DNA from: Odontesthes bonariensis
Taxonomy: Eukaryota > Chordata > Actinopteri > Atheriniformes > Atherinopsidae
Length of the DNA stretch: 64,000 nucleotides
Direction: 5' to 3'
Assembly: GCF_027942865.1 (NCBI RefSeq)
Contig: NC_134508.1
Span: forward strand, 38,747,466-38,811,465
Below are positions 22,016 through 35,126 of this stretch, piece after piece; position 1 is the stretch's first letter; the number at the start of each line of letters is the position of its first letter. The position numbers and the translations under genes were made by a program. The notes under the pieces were generated by a model, which worked only from the letters and a program-made list of their open reading frames with translations, did not search any database and was not told the origin of the DNA.

Positions 22016-24460
22016 CTATGCAAAATTGTGTAAGTTATAGATAGAAATGAAGTGATTATCAGTAGTCCAAGAGGAGCAAGAAATTCCACAGTACACAAGC
22101 AAGGTAACAGGAAGTGATGCAATTCGTCTTACCGCAAAGCAAAGCGTCACAGCGTCACAGGAGCAAGCTGCTTACTGATGAGCATTGAGGCAGAACAGAA
22201 CAATGAGTAAGTTAATTAAATTATGATCCAAAAAGACGAGTTTCTGACGTGTAATATGTACGTCTTTCAGCTACTATGTTCAAATGACAGACAAGTGAAA
22301 TGAGTGACTGCTCATCTTGTTACAATGCAATGTTCTGAGGGGAAAACTCTCACTCTCTCACACTGATGTTACTTTGACAGTTTCCAACTACCTCACCCTC
22401 TCATACAGGACTCCCCTGCAGTAGCAGCCTCCATCAGCAGTACAGCAGAGGGCCTTGCAAAAACTGAATAGGAAGAGCTCACAGAACACAACCAAGCATG
22501 TGAGGTGTTCCCCTGGCCTTGAGACTTCCCAATAATCAATTTGATGTGGTCTGGATAGCATCCGTGGGATGCAACCTCAGTCCACAAAACCCTCCCTTAC
22601 AACCCAACCAAAACCTCTATTGCTAACATATTGGTACCAGACACTCCAGGACAGATGTTTTTTGTCCTTTCACTAACTGCTGAGAGCTCATTTAAAGGAA
22701 AGAAGACCTACTCAATAGTAGGCAGTTGGTTATAATGTAAAGGCTGAGCGGTGAAGAGTAAAACCCTGAAAATATGTAATGGCCATGTACGACCAATACT
22801 GTTTTGATACTTGAGAGTTTATATATTAAAAATCATATATATTATTTGTTATTTTCCTTTCAAACAATGTCCTCAAAAAAAGGCCAATTTCTTTACTTAC
22901 ATCAAGAGTTCAGGGTACCAGAATTCAGAGGCAGGAATTTATTTCAAATTCTCAATGTTATTAGTGTGATATGTTGTATTTTTCTATAATGCTTTATTTT
23001 AACACCTAGAAAACACTTGCAACTTAGCCAGAAGTCCATTCATTCTTGTGGGGAGCAAGTTTGTGAAACACTGCTGTTGTTTTGTGTCCCCTCCAGTTAG
23101 CCTCGAGTGTGTTTTGCAGTGGACTGTAAAAAGAGACAACAGTGTATGCCAGAAAGTTGAATAAACAAAGTAGAGACCAATTCAACAAAACATTAGCTTG
23201 ACAAGACTATACACTGAACACGCTCTATGTCATATAAAGTCAGACTAATCCAGAATAGCTTCAGATAGATAAGATATAAACAAGTGTCAAATTTTGACAA
23301 ATGCTTACACCAATGCAACAGTGTGTAAAACAGTTATTTCATTGAACTGAAAGGTGAGTATAGACTGAAATGTTTCATCTTTGTAATGAAAAGATGAAAC
23401 ATTTATTCATACAGTGGTAATTCATAACAAAAGTCATCTCAAGGTACTTTAAAGATACAATCCAATCCAACCAAATGATTAGCAATATCCAGTTCTGAAG
23501 TGAACTTGATTTAAATTGTTTCAAATTTAAATGTTTAAAGATGTTTAAAGATCAAAATAAGCAGGAGTTATCGAGTGCTCCTCGACAAACTGTGTTTAAA
23601 AAAATATCCTGAAATTCTCTGTAAACCTTTTTGGACATCAGCCAGTGCATAAACTGACACCAACACATCTACAATTGCATAATGATGGCCGAATTATTGA
23701 TCTGTGGATTTATCATCATATCTGTGTGTTGTCTGAAAGAAAACAGCAGATTGACTCAATTCGAGGTGCAAAGCAAAACTCAATGATACGTTCAGGCGAA
23801 TGGGCCCCTCTTTTTGTGCAAAAATTGTTTCCTCTCGATCAGTAGCTCCAGAGCAAAACTCCAGCAACACAAACAGACTATTTTCATTATTAGACTAACA
23901 ACTATAACAATAACTTAAGCTCAACAAATGTGAAATGTGGGAGATTCTATGTTGAATTTACCATCACTACTAGTTCAATATCACTATGATTCAAGTGTCC
24001 ACATTTTTTAAAAGAATGATAATTGAATTGCTAATTCTATTTACAACTCTGACATTCATTTCACTCTACAATGAGGAAAAAATAAGTACGAAAATTCATA
24101 CTGAACACAAGATAATTTAAAAAACGACATACAAACAGCATTGTGCACAGAGTTAAGGCCTTGGTATGCTACTCCGTAGCTATCGGCCAATCCGACTCTG
24201 TGGTCACGCAGAGGCTATTAATCCCTTCGAAGTTCTCCGTATCTGATATGATAATCTGACAATGACAATCCTAACTCGTTCGTCAGTTAGTTTTCAAACA
24301 TTTAATCAAGAACACTATTTAATGATGCTAAAGATAAAGTTATCATAGTTATCATAATCTATTGGGAAGTGAGCACAGATGTCAAAACCCAATTTTATAG
24401 CAACAGAAATCGTTCTTGAGACGTTTTCTTAAAACCAGTTAGAAAAGCCTCTGCTTTCAA
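22016..24460. other. Shared distal segment of unit 1, no gene recognised
   Basis: AT-rich, matching 41589-44030 and 61731-63686 at high identity. A short L2-tail-like piece (GTCATCTCAAGGTACTTTAAAG) is at about 23430-23455. Only small open frames occur and none has a recognisable domain. Confidence 0.6.
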
Positions 24461-24628
24461 GGTAGCAACATCCGTCTAAGCTTGTAATCACACTGCCACA
24501 CACACATCGTAAAATTAATAGTTTTGAAATGAATACTCACACCCACAAACATGCACACACACCCACAATGCCTGCCCATGTATGTACACGTATACCCACG
24601 GATCCTTGGATTATTGCCAGCCAAACTG

Positions 24629-24637
24629 CATATAAAG
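24629..24637 (+). promoter_or_regulatory. TATA box of receptor copy 2
   Basis: Same CATATAAAG and downstream GTAGGT donor as copy 1. The region just upstream (24505-24545) differs from copy 1 but equals copy 3. Confidence 0.5.
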
Positions 24638-25762
24638 TCTGAGGTGACAATGTTGGTCTAAACACAGTAAGGTAGGTGCTATGCAGATATTTGGCTTGAC
24701 CAGAAATTAAGTACTTAACCGTGAAACAACATAAAAATGTTGTCATTCTAAGTTCTTTTATATGGTTTTAATAACTTCATACTACACTGTATCTGGTATT
24801 GTATTCATGTGGTGCTGATGTGTGATGTACTACATATGACTATAGGAAACAGGGTTGTTTAAAATTTGTTTTATTTCAGATTCTCATAAATACTTCCAAT
24901 GATTCCTTTCATCTGTGGCTACATTTTTCTTCCTCTCATCCAGATTTACAGGAAACCAATTTAAGTCTGCTGGTCAAGCATTCAACAAAAGCCACCGACA
25001 GAACATTAAAAGTTATTTAAAAAAAATGGAAAAAAAATATTTCATTATAATTATCTGCTCATTAATCAGGTCGTTTTATTTTGACAGTTGGATACACACT
25101 GGATATGCAGTGACAATTAAAACATTCCCTAATCTGTTCTTTGCCTTTGTTAGGTTTTAAAAGCATCAACATCAATCCCAGACTGATTCAAGTTGATGCC
25201 TTAATCCTGAGCTTGAGGTGAATACTTCTTTTTCTCACTTGAATAATTCAGTTTTAGCTCCCAATAATGATGGATTTGTTTATCTTTCTTTGTAATGGTG
25301 TCATTGGATGTCATTTGATGACATTCATTTTTTTTAAAGAATACAAATGTATAGCAATGAAACACAAAACCATATCATTAAGTAACTCATATATATTGCA
25401 ATCATAAATTACATTTTAAAGAGGATTAATGGATAACTTAAGATATTAAACTTTTCGAACGTTACGAATAAATCAGATGTATGCAAATATGTGTACTGTG
25501 CTTCTGCTCAGATGTCTGGAATGTCCATGTTCCACTTCATGGCATTATGTATTATATTAGGAGGTAATTCAAAGACGATCATGAAAGTGGGAAATGATGA
25601 GAACTAGCTCAATTTGAGACCATGAATTTTAAATGGTGAATTATGAACATTAACTAGTTCAGTTTTATTCTGTGTGATCTTAACTTTGAACAAGTTCCAG
25701 TGAAGAGTGAAGTAGCAGCATTGTCATGTTTTCTCCTTTGTTACTTTTACAGCCTTCAAGAA

Positions 25763-27612
25763 ATGAATGTTTCATCAGCCAATGTGACTGTGGTCATAGA
25801 GTTTCGAGATTCCTTCACCAAAGCTGTTGCCAAAAATGTTATTGTTGTGGTTCTCGGCATTTCCATCAACTACATCAATGCAGGACTCATTCAAACCTTT
25901 TGTGAACACCAGGTCAGATTTTTTTGTAATTATGTGCAATGACTAAATTTATATTTACTAAAGAAATATGCATATGAACTCTTACATTACAAGCTTTATA
26001 TTCCACATGCAGATCAGGCCCTTTTCTGACACAGTTATTTATCTGGAAGCTTTATCCTCTTTGACCAGTGGCCATCTTCCATCTAAACAGAACAAATAAA
26101 TAGAAAATAGTCAACAAGAAATAGTCAGTTCTTTGGTGACTTGCCTGGGTTGAAAATATATACTTGACATCCATAAAACTGTAATTTGTAGCTTAACAGT
26201 TATTGTAAATGGGATGCAGAGCAGCATATTGCAGCTCCCTTTGTGAACTCAGTGATGTATGCTGTATCACAGACAGTGGAATATATGGACTGCGCTGATA
26301 ATCTGACTTGAAATTTGACAATTTTATATTTCTTAATAATTCTGTGTTTCTAATCTAGCAATTTATAGTCAACATCTCTCTTTATGTTCATTTTTTCCCT
26401 CTTCTTTTGAATCAACCTTTGATTTAACAAGGAATAAAAGGCCATGATAGGCAGTCGCTCAGGTCAGCAATAGTTACAAGTTTAATTACAAAATATACAA
26501 ATAACACAAAAATAAATAAATATAAAGTGTTAAAAAATGTATAAGGAAAATCAAAAATGTTTCAAAATTTTAGTTTCATACCGATACAAGATGTAAATTT
26601 ACACCAATTATTAAAAGAATGTTTGAGTGTTTTATGAATGAATCGTTATTATCATCATACAAAAAGTACAATGCAAGCCAGTTTGTCAATCTTTCTGTAA
26701 AAAATAAAATGAAAATAAGATTAAAAGAACATTATAAATAGCTTCCCTCCATTGGAGCTTCTTTTCTTACAATATAATTACTACAGCAGACTCATTATTG
26801 TTGAGGAAACCTGTACCTCCATCACATGTACTTTTCTTCTGACCCTTTAGATCTTCTACACAAATCCCCGTTATATCCTGTTCTTCCACTTGGTGGTCAA
26901 CGACATGATCCAAGTGACGCTGGCTCTTACACTTTTCCTCATCAGCTACATCATCTACCAGATACAGGTCTTTGTCTGTTGCACTGTGATCCTTATTGCT
27001 CTCTTCACCACTGAAAATACTCCTCTGAACCTAGCATGCATGGCGGTGGAGTGCTACATCGCAGTCTGCATGCCCCTTCATCATGTTCAGATCTGCACCA
27101 CCAAAAGAATGTGGATGTTGATTGGGTTAATTTGGGCAACCAGCATGCTGTCTGTTCTTCCTGATCTATTCATTACCTTGGCAATAGAGCCACTGGACTA
27201 CTTTTATTCCAAAGTGTTCTGCCTCAGGGAAACAGCTTTTCGACATCCCAGCCTCATCAAGAGGAGGGACAATACCTATATTGTGTATCTTGTTCTGGTT
27301 TGGCTTACTATCTTTTGCACTTACTTCAAGATCCTGTTCACAGCCAAAACAGCAAGCAAAGATGCTAAAAAGGCCAGAAACACAATCCTCCTCCATGGGT
27401 TTCAGGTCTTATTGTGTATGACAACATATGTAGTTCCCCTGTTTGAACAGGCTTTGAAGCAATGGTTCCCGAATAATTATTCAGATTCCCTGTTTGCTTG
27501 TTACATAATTTTTCAGGTATTACCGCGATCCATTAGTTCAGTTATCTATGGCATACGAAATAAAACTTTCAGGAAGTACCTGAAAAGGTATTTATTATGT
27601 AAAGCATGCTGA
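25763..27612 (+). CDS. Odorant receptor, OR131-2-like, copy 2
   Basis: Coding exons 25763-25912 and 26851-27612 with a 938-bp phase-0 GT-AG intron. The 303-residue protein equals copy 1 except Leu for Ile at residue 185, at the start of the loop before TM5. All TM segments, the MAVECYIAVC motif and the TM7 PRSISSVIYG motif are intact, so this copy should be as functional as copy 1. The intron carries small changes relative to copy 1 (for example around 26520), as expected for non-coding sequence after a recent duplication. Expression control probably resembles copy 1, since the TATA region is kept. Confidence 0.88.
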
Positions 27613-28001
27613 AAATAGGAACCCACACTAAAGCATTCAATATGCTCAAATTCAAAGTTGCTGATAACAAAAAAGGGACAAAGTTTAGTCTTGAAGATAA
27701 CTGCAAATTGTCTACGATGTGTAAATGTCTGTATGAAAAAATGATGACAAAAAGCAGGATATAAAGATAAAGAGCATGGCAATACCCATCCTCGCAAAAG
27801 CCTGGGAAATCTGCTGCCATCTTGAGACTGGTACACAGGTACTGAATTCACCCTCCACACTCAATTATAAAAATCTAATTTCTTTTTCTGATTTATTTCT
27901 AAACTTTTCATGCATAATGTAACCGGTCTTTTATTTGTAGCATGGAGGAACCACGTGTTATTTGGTATACTTGCACTTGTAAGACGGAGCACCATCTTCT
28001 A

Positions 28002-28007
28002 AATAAA
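28002..28007 (+). promoter_or_regulatory. Candidate polyadenylation signal, receptor copy 2
   Basis: AATAAA in the same relative place as in copies 1 and 3. Confidence 0.4.
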
Positions 28008-29316
28008 GTCAAATTTGATGGACAATTTATTTCCTGGACATTGTAAACTACATCTTTGCTGAATGAATGGACTCTGCATGTTAAGTTTATTTAGAAATGG
28101 CTGAACAGAAAGATGAGCAGATAGATTAGGAGATAGCAAAGGGCCACAGGCCAGGATTTTAACATGGGCCGGGTACCTTTAGGGCCTTCAGCCTCTGTAC
28201 ACGCTGTACCCTCTCAACTAGTTGAGCTACTAGCACCCCTAAAAGATCACTAATCTAAGGAAGTTCATAACAGCTTTTTTATTTCTTTAGTAGTTTGAGT
28301 TGATGTAGTTTTGAGATCTGCTGATTAATTAAGCTAAAAATAAGATTAAGCTGGCTTTATTCAACTTGGAACCCCTGCAGAATCAGAACTTTGGAAATGT
28401 TGGCTCTTTTCTTCAAGTAACATTAAGCAATGTCTTCAATTTATTGAGTTATAGATTTTTGGTTTACTAAAGCCCAGTCACATCTGAAAAGGTGCGACAG
28501 GTGTGTTTGTGCACATTCAAAATATAGCAGTGGCACAGTTAGGGGGGAATTGTGTAATGGCAAGGCTATGCATCCATAGCTTGTTTTCTGTGGCCAAGAC
28601 CACAACAGACCCCAGCAGACTGTAATATGATAACTGAAGAGGCTTTAAAGTTAAGAATCTGGTTGTTGAGATTAATAGACTAATAAAGTGTAAGCTTGTC
28701 ATACAAGTAAGCAATAAAGTTGTTCTCCTGATGGATTTGTCGAAAGAGCAACTCTTGAGAGAATTTTCAAGCGACCTTGTTGCAATCATTAAACTTAATA
28801 GCTTGTTTTCCACTGACAATGCTGCAACTTGTTTGTAATTTAAAAATCTATTCAAAGTCGACACAACAGCCTCAAGCTCTGTGTAATTGCAGATTTTTTA
28901 ATGGCAGTGATGACAAACTCTCAGAAGATACATCTAATAAATCCCTTTGATGCTGTGCATGTGTGCACTGCGTGCTGAATACTGCACAACAACCTGCCCC
29001 TGTGTGCGTGTGACCTTTACCATCAAGGCCTAATGAGAGTTGATCAGTTGGCTGCTCCTTATTTGTCCTTCACCACGACTCCTTTCCTGAATACACTGAG
29101 GATTCCTGAAAATGTCAGAATCTCCCAAAAGGAATCTCTGTAGAAAGTGCTTCAATGTGTTTACAGTAAATCTGCTGAAGCAAGTGCAATACTGTTGGAG
29201 CCATTTAAGAAAAGTTCAAACTTTACTGTTTAAGACAAAAAACGTACAAGCAAACAGGAACAAGATATATTCACTAAATGCAAACATCACTTACTTTTAT
29301 TGTAAGTGTCTGCTGC
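28008..29316. other. Receptor 3' flank of unit 2, no gene recognised
   Basis: Equivalent to 11958-13266 with almost no differences. Contains the same tRNA-like patch and the same unexplained minus-strand open frame (28517-28864). Confidence 0.5.
28145..28240 (-). repeat. Degenerate tRNA-derived SINE head (copy 2)
   Basis: Duplicate of 12095-12190 with the same A-box- and B-box-like motifs. Confidence 0.4.
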
Positions 29317-29716
29317 TAAATGCAGACACCCTTTCCACTTTTAAGATCAGGCTTAAAACTTTCCTTTTTGATAAAGCTTATAGTTAGGGATGGCTCAGGT
29401 GATCCTGAAACATCCCATAGTTAAGCTGCTATAGGCCAAGACTGCTGGGGGGCCTCATCTGACACACCTTTCCTCACTTGACTCTCTTTATGTATATGTG
29501 ACATTATTGTGGTCAGTAACTCGTGTTTCCCTGTTCCAACAGATATCCTTTGAATGGTGTTACAGTGCCGCCCAGTCCAACAGATATCCTTTGAATGGTG
29601 TTACAGTGCCGCCCAGTCCAACAGATATCCTTTGAATGGTGTTACAGTGCCCCCCCCTTCCTGTCTTGTCAAACCCCAGCTGGTCGAGGCGGATGGCCAC
29701 CCTTCCTGAGTCTGGT
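29317..29716 (+). repeat. L2 3'-end remnant with 41-bp minisatellite (unit 2)
   Basis: L2 ORF2 C-terminus (ADTLSTFKIRLKTFLFDKAYS), stop, and 3' UTR up to TCTGGT. Within it a 41-bp sequence beginning CAGATATCCTTTGAATGG starts at 29540, 29581 and 29622 (the third copy partial). The L2 sequence is cut off by piggyBac A at 29717, and a last L2 tail piece (TATATAAATAAAAATGAATTG) reappears at about 30533. Confidence 0.8.
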
Positions 29717-30529
29717 CAAAATGACCCGTCACTGTGTTAAAACCCCCCCAAAAAACCACTAAATGCTATTTTTTTAACTTGAAATTTTATGACTTTTCCT
29801 AGATTGGCCCCAACAGTAGAAAAACTGAAATGTTGCTTTTATTCACATTTCCATGTAAGCTGTACAAAAAAATGTACAAAGGTGGTCTTCGGGTCAAAAT
29901 GACCCGTGAGGCAAATAGAGTTGAAATCAAGGTCACAGAGTTATTTACAAACCACAAAATGTTACAATGTTTTAGTTGTGTCTCAGATCAATCAGTAGCA
30001 GAAGTAAACAAGGCAAATCTCAGACTGCAGAATACCACCTGTTTATTTCCAGGAGGTTATAAAGGTGTTGCAGATAACAGGACCCCGAATTCTTTCTGTG
30101 CTGAAGCCATGATTGTGCGTTATAATATCTCAGATGTCCAGCAAGACAACTCTGATTCAGAAGAGGAAGTGGAGGATGTATCCGAAGAAGAAGATTGGGA
30201 GGAATACAACCCAGAGCATGATGAATCATCTTCAGAAGAAGAAAACCCTAAAGCTGAAAGAGAGACTTTCCTTTCAAAAAATGGCAAAATAACATAGTCT
30301 TCAGCAGCATATGACCAACACGGCAGGCATGCAGAACAAAACGTCATAAAGATGACCCCAGGACCCAAAAGGTATGCCATTTCTCATGCCCATGACATTG
30401 TCTCTACATTCTACCTGTTTATCACACCAGCATTAGAAAAAATAATCCTTGAGATGACAAATCTGGAGGATTTTGTAAGCCAGCTAAATATGGGATCAAG
30501 TCATGGGTGGCTTGCGATGCCAAATCAAA
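29717..30529 (+). pseudogene. piggyBac-like transposase A, N-terminal part only (unit 2)
   Basis: Only the N-terminal part is present: ATG at 30109, acidic stretch, LSKNGKIT, the same TAG nonsense codon (30295-30297) as in unit 1, then KMTPGPKRYAISHAH and LEKIILEMTNLEDFV, ending in MPNQ at 30529, where L2 tail sequence takes over. Unit 1 continues with the C-terminal half, so this copy is truncated by a later rearrangement or was never complete here. The first catalytic Asp region is absent. Confidence 0.8.
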
Positions 30530-31007
30530 TACTATATAAATAAAAATGAATTGAATTGAATTGAAAATGCACTTTTAATTTAAGTGAACTGGCAAACATG
30601 CTGGATTGTTACTGATTGCTTAGAGGCCTGTTGATCTGCAACAAGTGACAATGAATTAATTTAATTCATTTTTATTTATATAGCGCCAAATACAACAAAT
30701 GTCATCTCAAGGCACTAAGATAATAAAGTCCAATTCAAGCCAATTGGAATTCAATTCATTGTAATCATAATTATTCATAAAATAATCCAAATTGAACAGG
30801 GGAAAAAGAGAGTAAAGGCGAGTCAAATGATAAATTCTGGTCAAAAATAACTCCAAGATTCCTCACTGTAGAACAAGAAGCCAAGGAAATATCATCCAGA
30901 GTAACTATATACCTAGACAATTTCTCCCTGAAGCTGTAATGACCCGTACCAACACAGAATGGACCCAGAATGACACAACCCAAGGAGAAGGTATAACAGT
31001 CTTTATT

Positions 31008-34000
31008 TTAAAGAACAAACTCAGGGAGAAACTGCTCTGTCCAGGGAAACCTTGTCCACTGCGGAAGGCTAGGGTGGAGCCTGAGAACAGGTGAGGTGAA
31101 GCAGGAAGAAACCAATCTGGAAGAAAACACAGGTTTAATCCTAGAAACATGGAAGGTAGGATGGATTCGCATAGTACGTGGAAGACACAGTCTAACTGCC
31201 ACAGGATTAATGATCTTGGAGATGGGAAAAGGCCCAACGAAACGAGGTGCCAGCTTCTTACTCTCCACCCGGAGTGGCAGGTCCTTGGTCGACAACCATA
31301 CTCTCTGCCCCACACTGTAGTGGGGAGCCGCTGACCGGCGACGATTGGCTGCCCTGGAGTAGACGAGGGACGACCTGAGGAGGGCCTTACGTGCCCCTTG
31401 CCAAATCCTCACGACCCGCCAGGCGGCTGCCTGTGCAGAAGGAACACTAGCCTCGAGTTCCTGAATGGAGAAGACAGGTGGATCATAGCCATAGACAACA
31501 CGAAAAGGTGAGTAGCCAGTAGAGCTGGAGGGAAGAGAGTTGAGTGCGTACTCCACCCAGGGCAGGTTGTTAGACCAGGACAAAGGATCAGTAGAACACA
31601 GGATACGCAACTTAGACTCTACCTCATGGTTGATACGTTCAGATTGCCCATCAGACTGGGGGTGGAAAGCAGAAGACAGGCTTAAATGAACACCCAACTG
31701 AGTACAAAACTCCTTCCAGAATTGAAAGGTAAACTGGGGACCTCTGTCCGAAACTATGTCCACAGGAAGTCCATGAAGCCAAAAAACCTCCCTAGACAGC
31801 ACAGCCCCCATTTCCTTAGCAGAAGGTAGTTTTTTCAGGGGAACCAGGTGGGTCATCTTGGAGAACCGGTCTACCACCGTCAGAATAGTGGTATTGCCGT
31901 CAGAAGGAGGAAGTCCAGTAATGAAGTCCATAGAAATATGGGACCAGGTGCGTTTAGGGACAGATAGAGGGAGAAGTAAACCAGCAGGTGGTCTACGGCC
32001 AACCTTGGCTTGAGCACAGACTTGACATGCTACAATATATTCTCTGACATCTTTAATAAGTTTTGGCCACCAAAACCGTCTCCGAACTACTGACAAGGTC
32101 TTAGTGACACCAGGATGACAGAATAGCTTGGTGGAATGACATGAGGAAATGACATTGGACCGAAGATTCTCAGGTACAAAGAGGCGACTGGGAGGACAAT
32201 TGGAGGGTATAGCATTGGTGTTGTTAAGGTGCAGCACCTCTCTTTCAACGTCCAGCCTGGTCACAGCTATTCTTACAGAAGGAGACAGGATGTACTTGTG
32301 CTCCTCACACTTACTCTCCTCAGGAGAAGCATGCAATCGAGAGAGTGCATCAGGCTTCGTGTTCTTAGAACCCGGGCGGTAGGATAAGATAAAGTTGAAA
32401 CGACCAAAAAAAAAAAGTGACCACCTCGCTTAACGAGCATCGTCTGGCCCCTTTGAGGTACTCAAGGTTTCTATGATCTGTCCAGACAATAAATGGGGTC
32501 TCAGCCCCCTCCAGCCAATGTCTCCACTCTCCAAGAGCCAACTTGATGGCCAGCAGTTCCCGCTCCCCTATGTCGTAGTTCTGCTCTGCCGGAGATAGCC
32601 GACGAGAGAAGAAGGCACATGGGTGGACACGATGATCTGACAAGGCACGTTGAGACAAAACGGCCCCTACACCGGTACTGGAAGCATCAACCTCGACTAC
32701 AAACTGTAGGGTGGGGTCTGGGAACACTAGGATAGGGGCTGAAGTAAAAAGATCCTTTAACTTATTAAAAGCTTGGTCTGCCTTGTCACTCCAACAAAAA
32801 GTGGACTTGGAAGATGTCAAAATGTGAAGAGAAGAAGCAACAGCGCTAAAGTTCCTGATAAAGCGCCTATAAAAATGAGCAAAGCCCAAGAACCTCTGTA
32901 GCTGCTTGCGTGTTTGTGGTATAGGCCTATCTCGTACAGCTGACACCTTGCCAGGATCCATCTCTTATCTGATTAGATGAGATAACAAACCCGAGAAAGG
33001 ACACTTGGGACGCATGAAAGACACATTTCTCTGCCTTAACATACAGCTGGTTCTGCAGCAGCCAGAGTAGAACTGAGCGAACATGGCGTACATGATCTAC
33101 AAGGGAGTGTGAAAAAATAAGGATGTCATCCAGGTACACAAAAACATAGTCATTAATCATCTCAGAGAACATCGTTTACTAAGGCCTGAAAAACTGCAGG
33201 CGCATTGGTCAGACCAAAAGGCATCACCATATATTCATAATGGCATGAAGGAGTGTTGAATGGAGTCTTCCACTCATCACCATGACGAATACGGACCAGA
33301 TGATAGGCACTGCGAAGGTCAAGTTTAGTGAACACCGTAGCCCCTTGTAACAAGTCAAAAGCCGAGGACAAGAGAGGCAGAGGGTATCTGTTCTTCACAG
33401 TAATTTCATTAAGCCCCCTGTAGTCAATACATGGACGCAGAGAACCATCCTTCTTGCCTACAAAGAAAAAACCTGCTCCGGCTGGTGAGAAGGCCAAATT
33501 AATCCTGCTGACAAGGACTCCTCGATATAAGACTCCATGGCCTTCCTTTCAGGTGCAGACAGAGGGTAGAGACGGACTCTAGGTGGTGTAGTGCCAGGTA
33601 ACAGGTTTATGGAACAGTCATACGGTCTGTAAGGTGGCAAAGACATGGCTCTTTTCTTATTGAACGCTTCCTTGAGATCCAGGTAGTCCCTGGGTACCTT
33701 GGACAAATCGGGAAACTCTGTATCAGAATCAGATCTCAGTAGGAAGGGTGTAGCTGGCCCAGCAGAGGATAGACAGGTACAAGGACAAGTGGAAGACCAA
33801 GACAAAATCTCCCCCGTCTGCCAGTCAATATGGGGATTGTGCTTTCTGAGCCATGTAATCCCCAAAATTATCTGCTGAGTGGGAGAGCTAATCACCAGGA
33901 ATTCCAACAACTCTCGGTGATTGCCTGCTATAACCATGGTGATGGGTTTGGTCTTGGTTGTTATGGTGTACAAAACATGCCCATTAACTCCAAAAACCTC

Positions 34001-34231
34001 CCGCGGTTTATCTAGGACCTTGGTTTTCAAACCAAGCTGAGTAACTAAAAGGGAATCAATAAACTCAGAATCAGCCCCGGAGTCGATAAACACTTCTTGG
34101 GAGACCGTCTGCGAACCAAACAAAAAATTAGCAGTAGTCAGGCAGCAGGTGGAGGATTTCTCCTTCATAGCAAAGGAATGGCTCAGTAAAGACCCCCTTC
34201 CCTCTATTGAGCCTTGTCTTTTAACGGACAA
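31008..34231 (-). pseudogene. Gypsy pol polyprotein, multiple frame breaks (unit 2)
   Basis: Pol of a Ty3/gypsy element. From 34231 downwards: aspartic protease with DSGAD (about 34080); RT with [24 protein letters not shown] and YLDDILIFS (33400-33110); an RNase H with [15 protein letters not shown] and TDHRNLEYL (32700-32450); integrase with a zinc region (CQVCAQAK), [20 protein letters not shown] and [13 protein letters not shown]; and a GPF-type C-terminus (FVGPFPI) with a chromodomain-like end. Integrase is open for 442 codons (32336-31008). Frame breaks lie near 33485 (4-bp deletion private to this copy), 33172, 32950 and 32420. The overlap with gag suggests expression by -1 frameshift in the ancestor. 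Not functional. Confidence 0.9.
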
Positions 34232-35106
34232 TTTCTGACAAGGTGGTTCTCACCTGCACAGTAAAGGCAAAGCCGACCCCGGAAACGCCTCTCTCACTCC
34301 TCAGGAGAGAGCCCAGAACGCCCAAGCTGCATAGGTTCCACAGGGTTGGTGACAGGTTCCCATATAAGCTTGAGAAAAGAGATAGATGGGGCTCTAATAG
34401 TGGCAAGTCCCCTTCCTGCAGCTCTCTCCCTTCTGCGCTCCCGCAAACGAACATCAATGCGTGTAGCCAGGCGCTCCAGCCCCTGCAGAGACTTGGGGGA
34501 ATCCCGAGATGCAATCTCGTCCTTCAGATCATCGGAGAGACTCTGGTAGAAAGCATCAAAAAGAGCATCATCATTCCAGTAACTGTCAACTGCCCTGGTT
34601 TGAAAATCAATTATATACTCGGTGACTGGTCTGTTTCCCTGGGAGAGGGTAAACAAATTACGAGCTGCCTCCCTCTCTGGTCTCACCGGATCAAAAACTC
34701 TTCTTAGTTCAGTAGTAAAGCCCTCAAAAGAACCACAAATGGTTGACCCTCTGTCCCAGTCAGAGTTTCCCCATTGCTTAGCCCGCCCAGATAATAAGGA
34801 AATAACAAAGGCTACCCTTGATCTTTCAGTAGGAAAGGAAGAAGGTTGCAGCTCAAAGGGAAGAGAACATTGAACAATGAACGGTTTACACTGGTTAGGT
34901 TCCCCAGAATATCTCTCAGGAGGAAGAATCCGTGGTTCACAGGGGTTAGTGAGACTAGATACCGACGCTGTCTCACCGAACCTTTTGGAGACAGGAGCAG
35001 TCCCTAATAGTTTTACTCCCCGAGTTAACTCAGCCAGACTGGCCTCCAGACTGGTTATAGCACCCCCAACCTTTTCACACCATTCCTGAGGTTGTGTCGG
35101 GTCCAT
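34204..35106 (-). pseudogene. Gypsy gag with nonsense codon (unit 2)
   Basis: Gag of about 300 codons, from ATG at 35106 (MDPTQPQEW) just inside the 5' LTR. It has a capsid-like middle ([24 protein letters not shown]) and an Arg-rich stretch. A TGA at 34294-34296 stops it before the zinc knuckle, whereas unit 3 reads through the same point. This mutation is private to unit 2. Confidence 0.88.
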
Positions 35107-35126
35107 GTTATCTGGCCAGATTGTAC

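Larger units (their letters stand above)
8415..24460. repeat. Tandem duplication unit 1
   Basis: The left boundary is defined by GGTAGCAACATCCGTC, which recurs at 24461 and 44031. To its left the three copies differ completely here (unique sequence) but agree in units 2 and 3. Unit 1 carries the receptor gene, an L2/piggyBac chimera, L2 fragments, a Harbinger MITE, a second piggyBac and the shared distal segment. It is 3.5 kb shorter than unit 2 because it lacks the gypsy element and much of the L2. Confidence 0.9.

Noticed and set aside
29540..29651. CRISPR-like array
   Set aside because: Adjacent 41-bp repeats with no spacers in a eukaryotic L2 3' UTR: a minisatellite.
31096..31320. Plus-strand frames opposite gypsy integrase and gag (also 34243-34707 and 53756-54220)
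   Set aside because: Antisense shadows of recognised gag-pol sequence.
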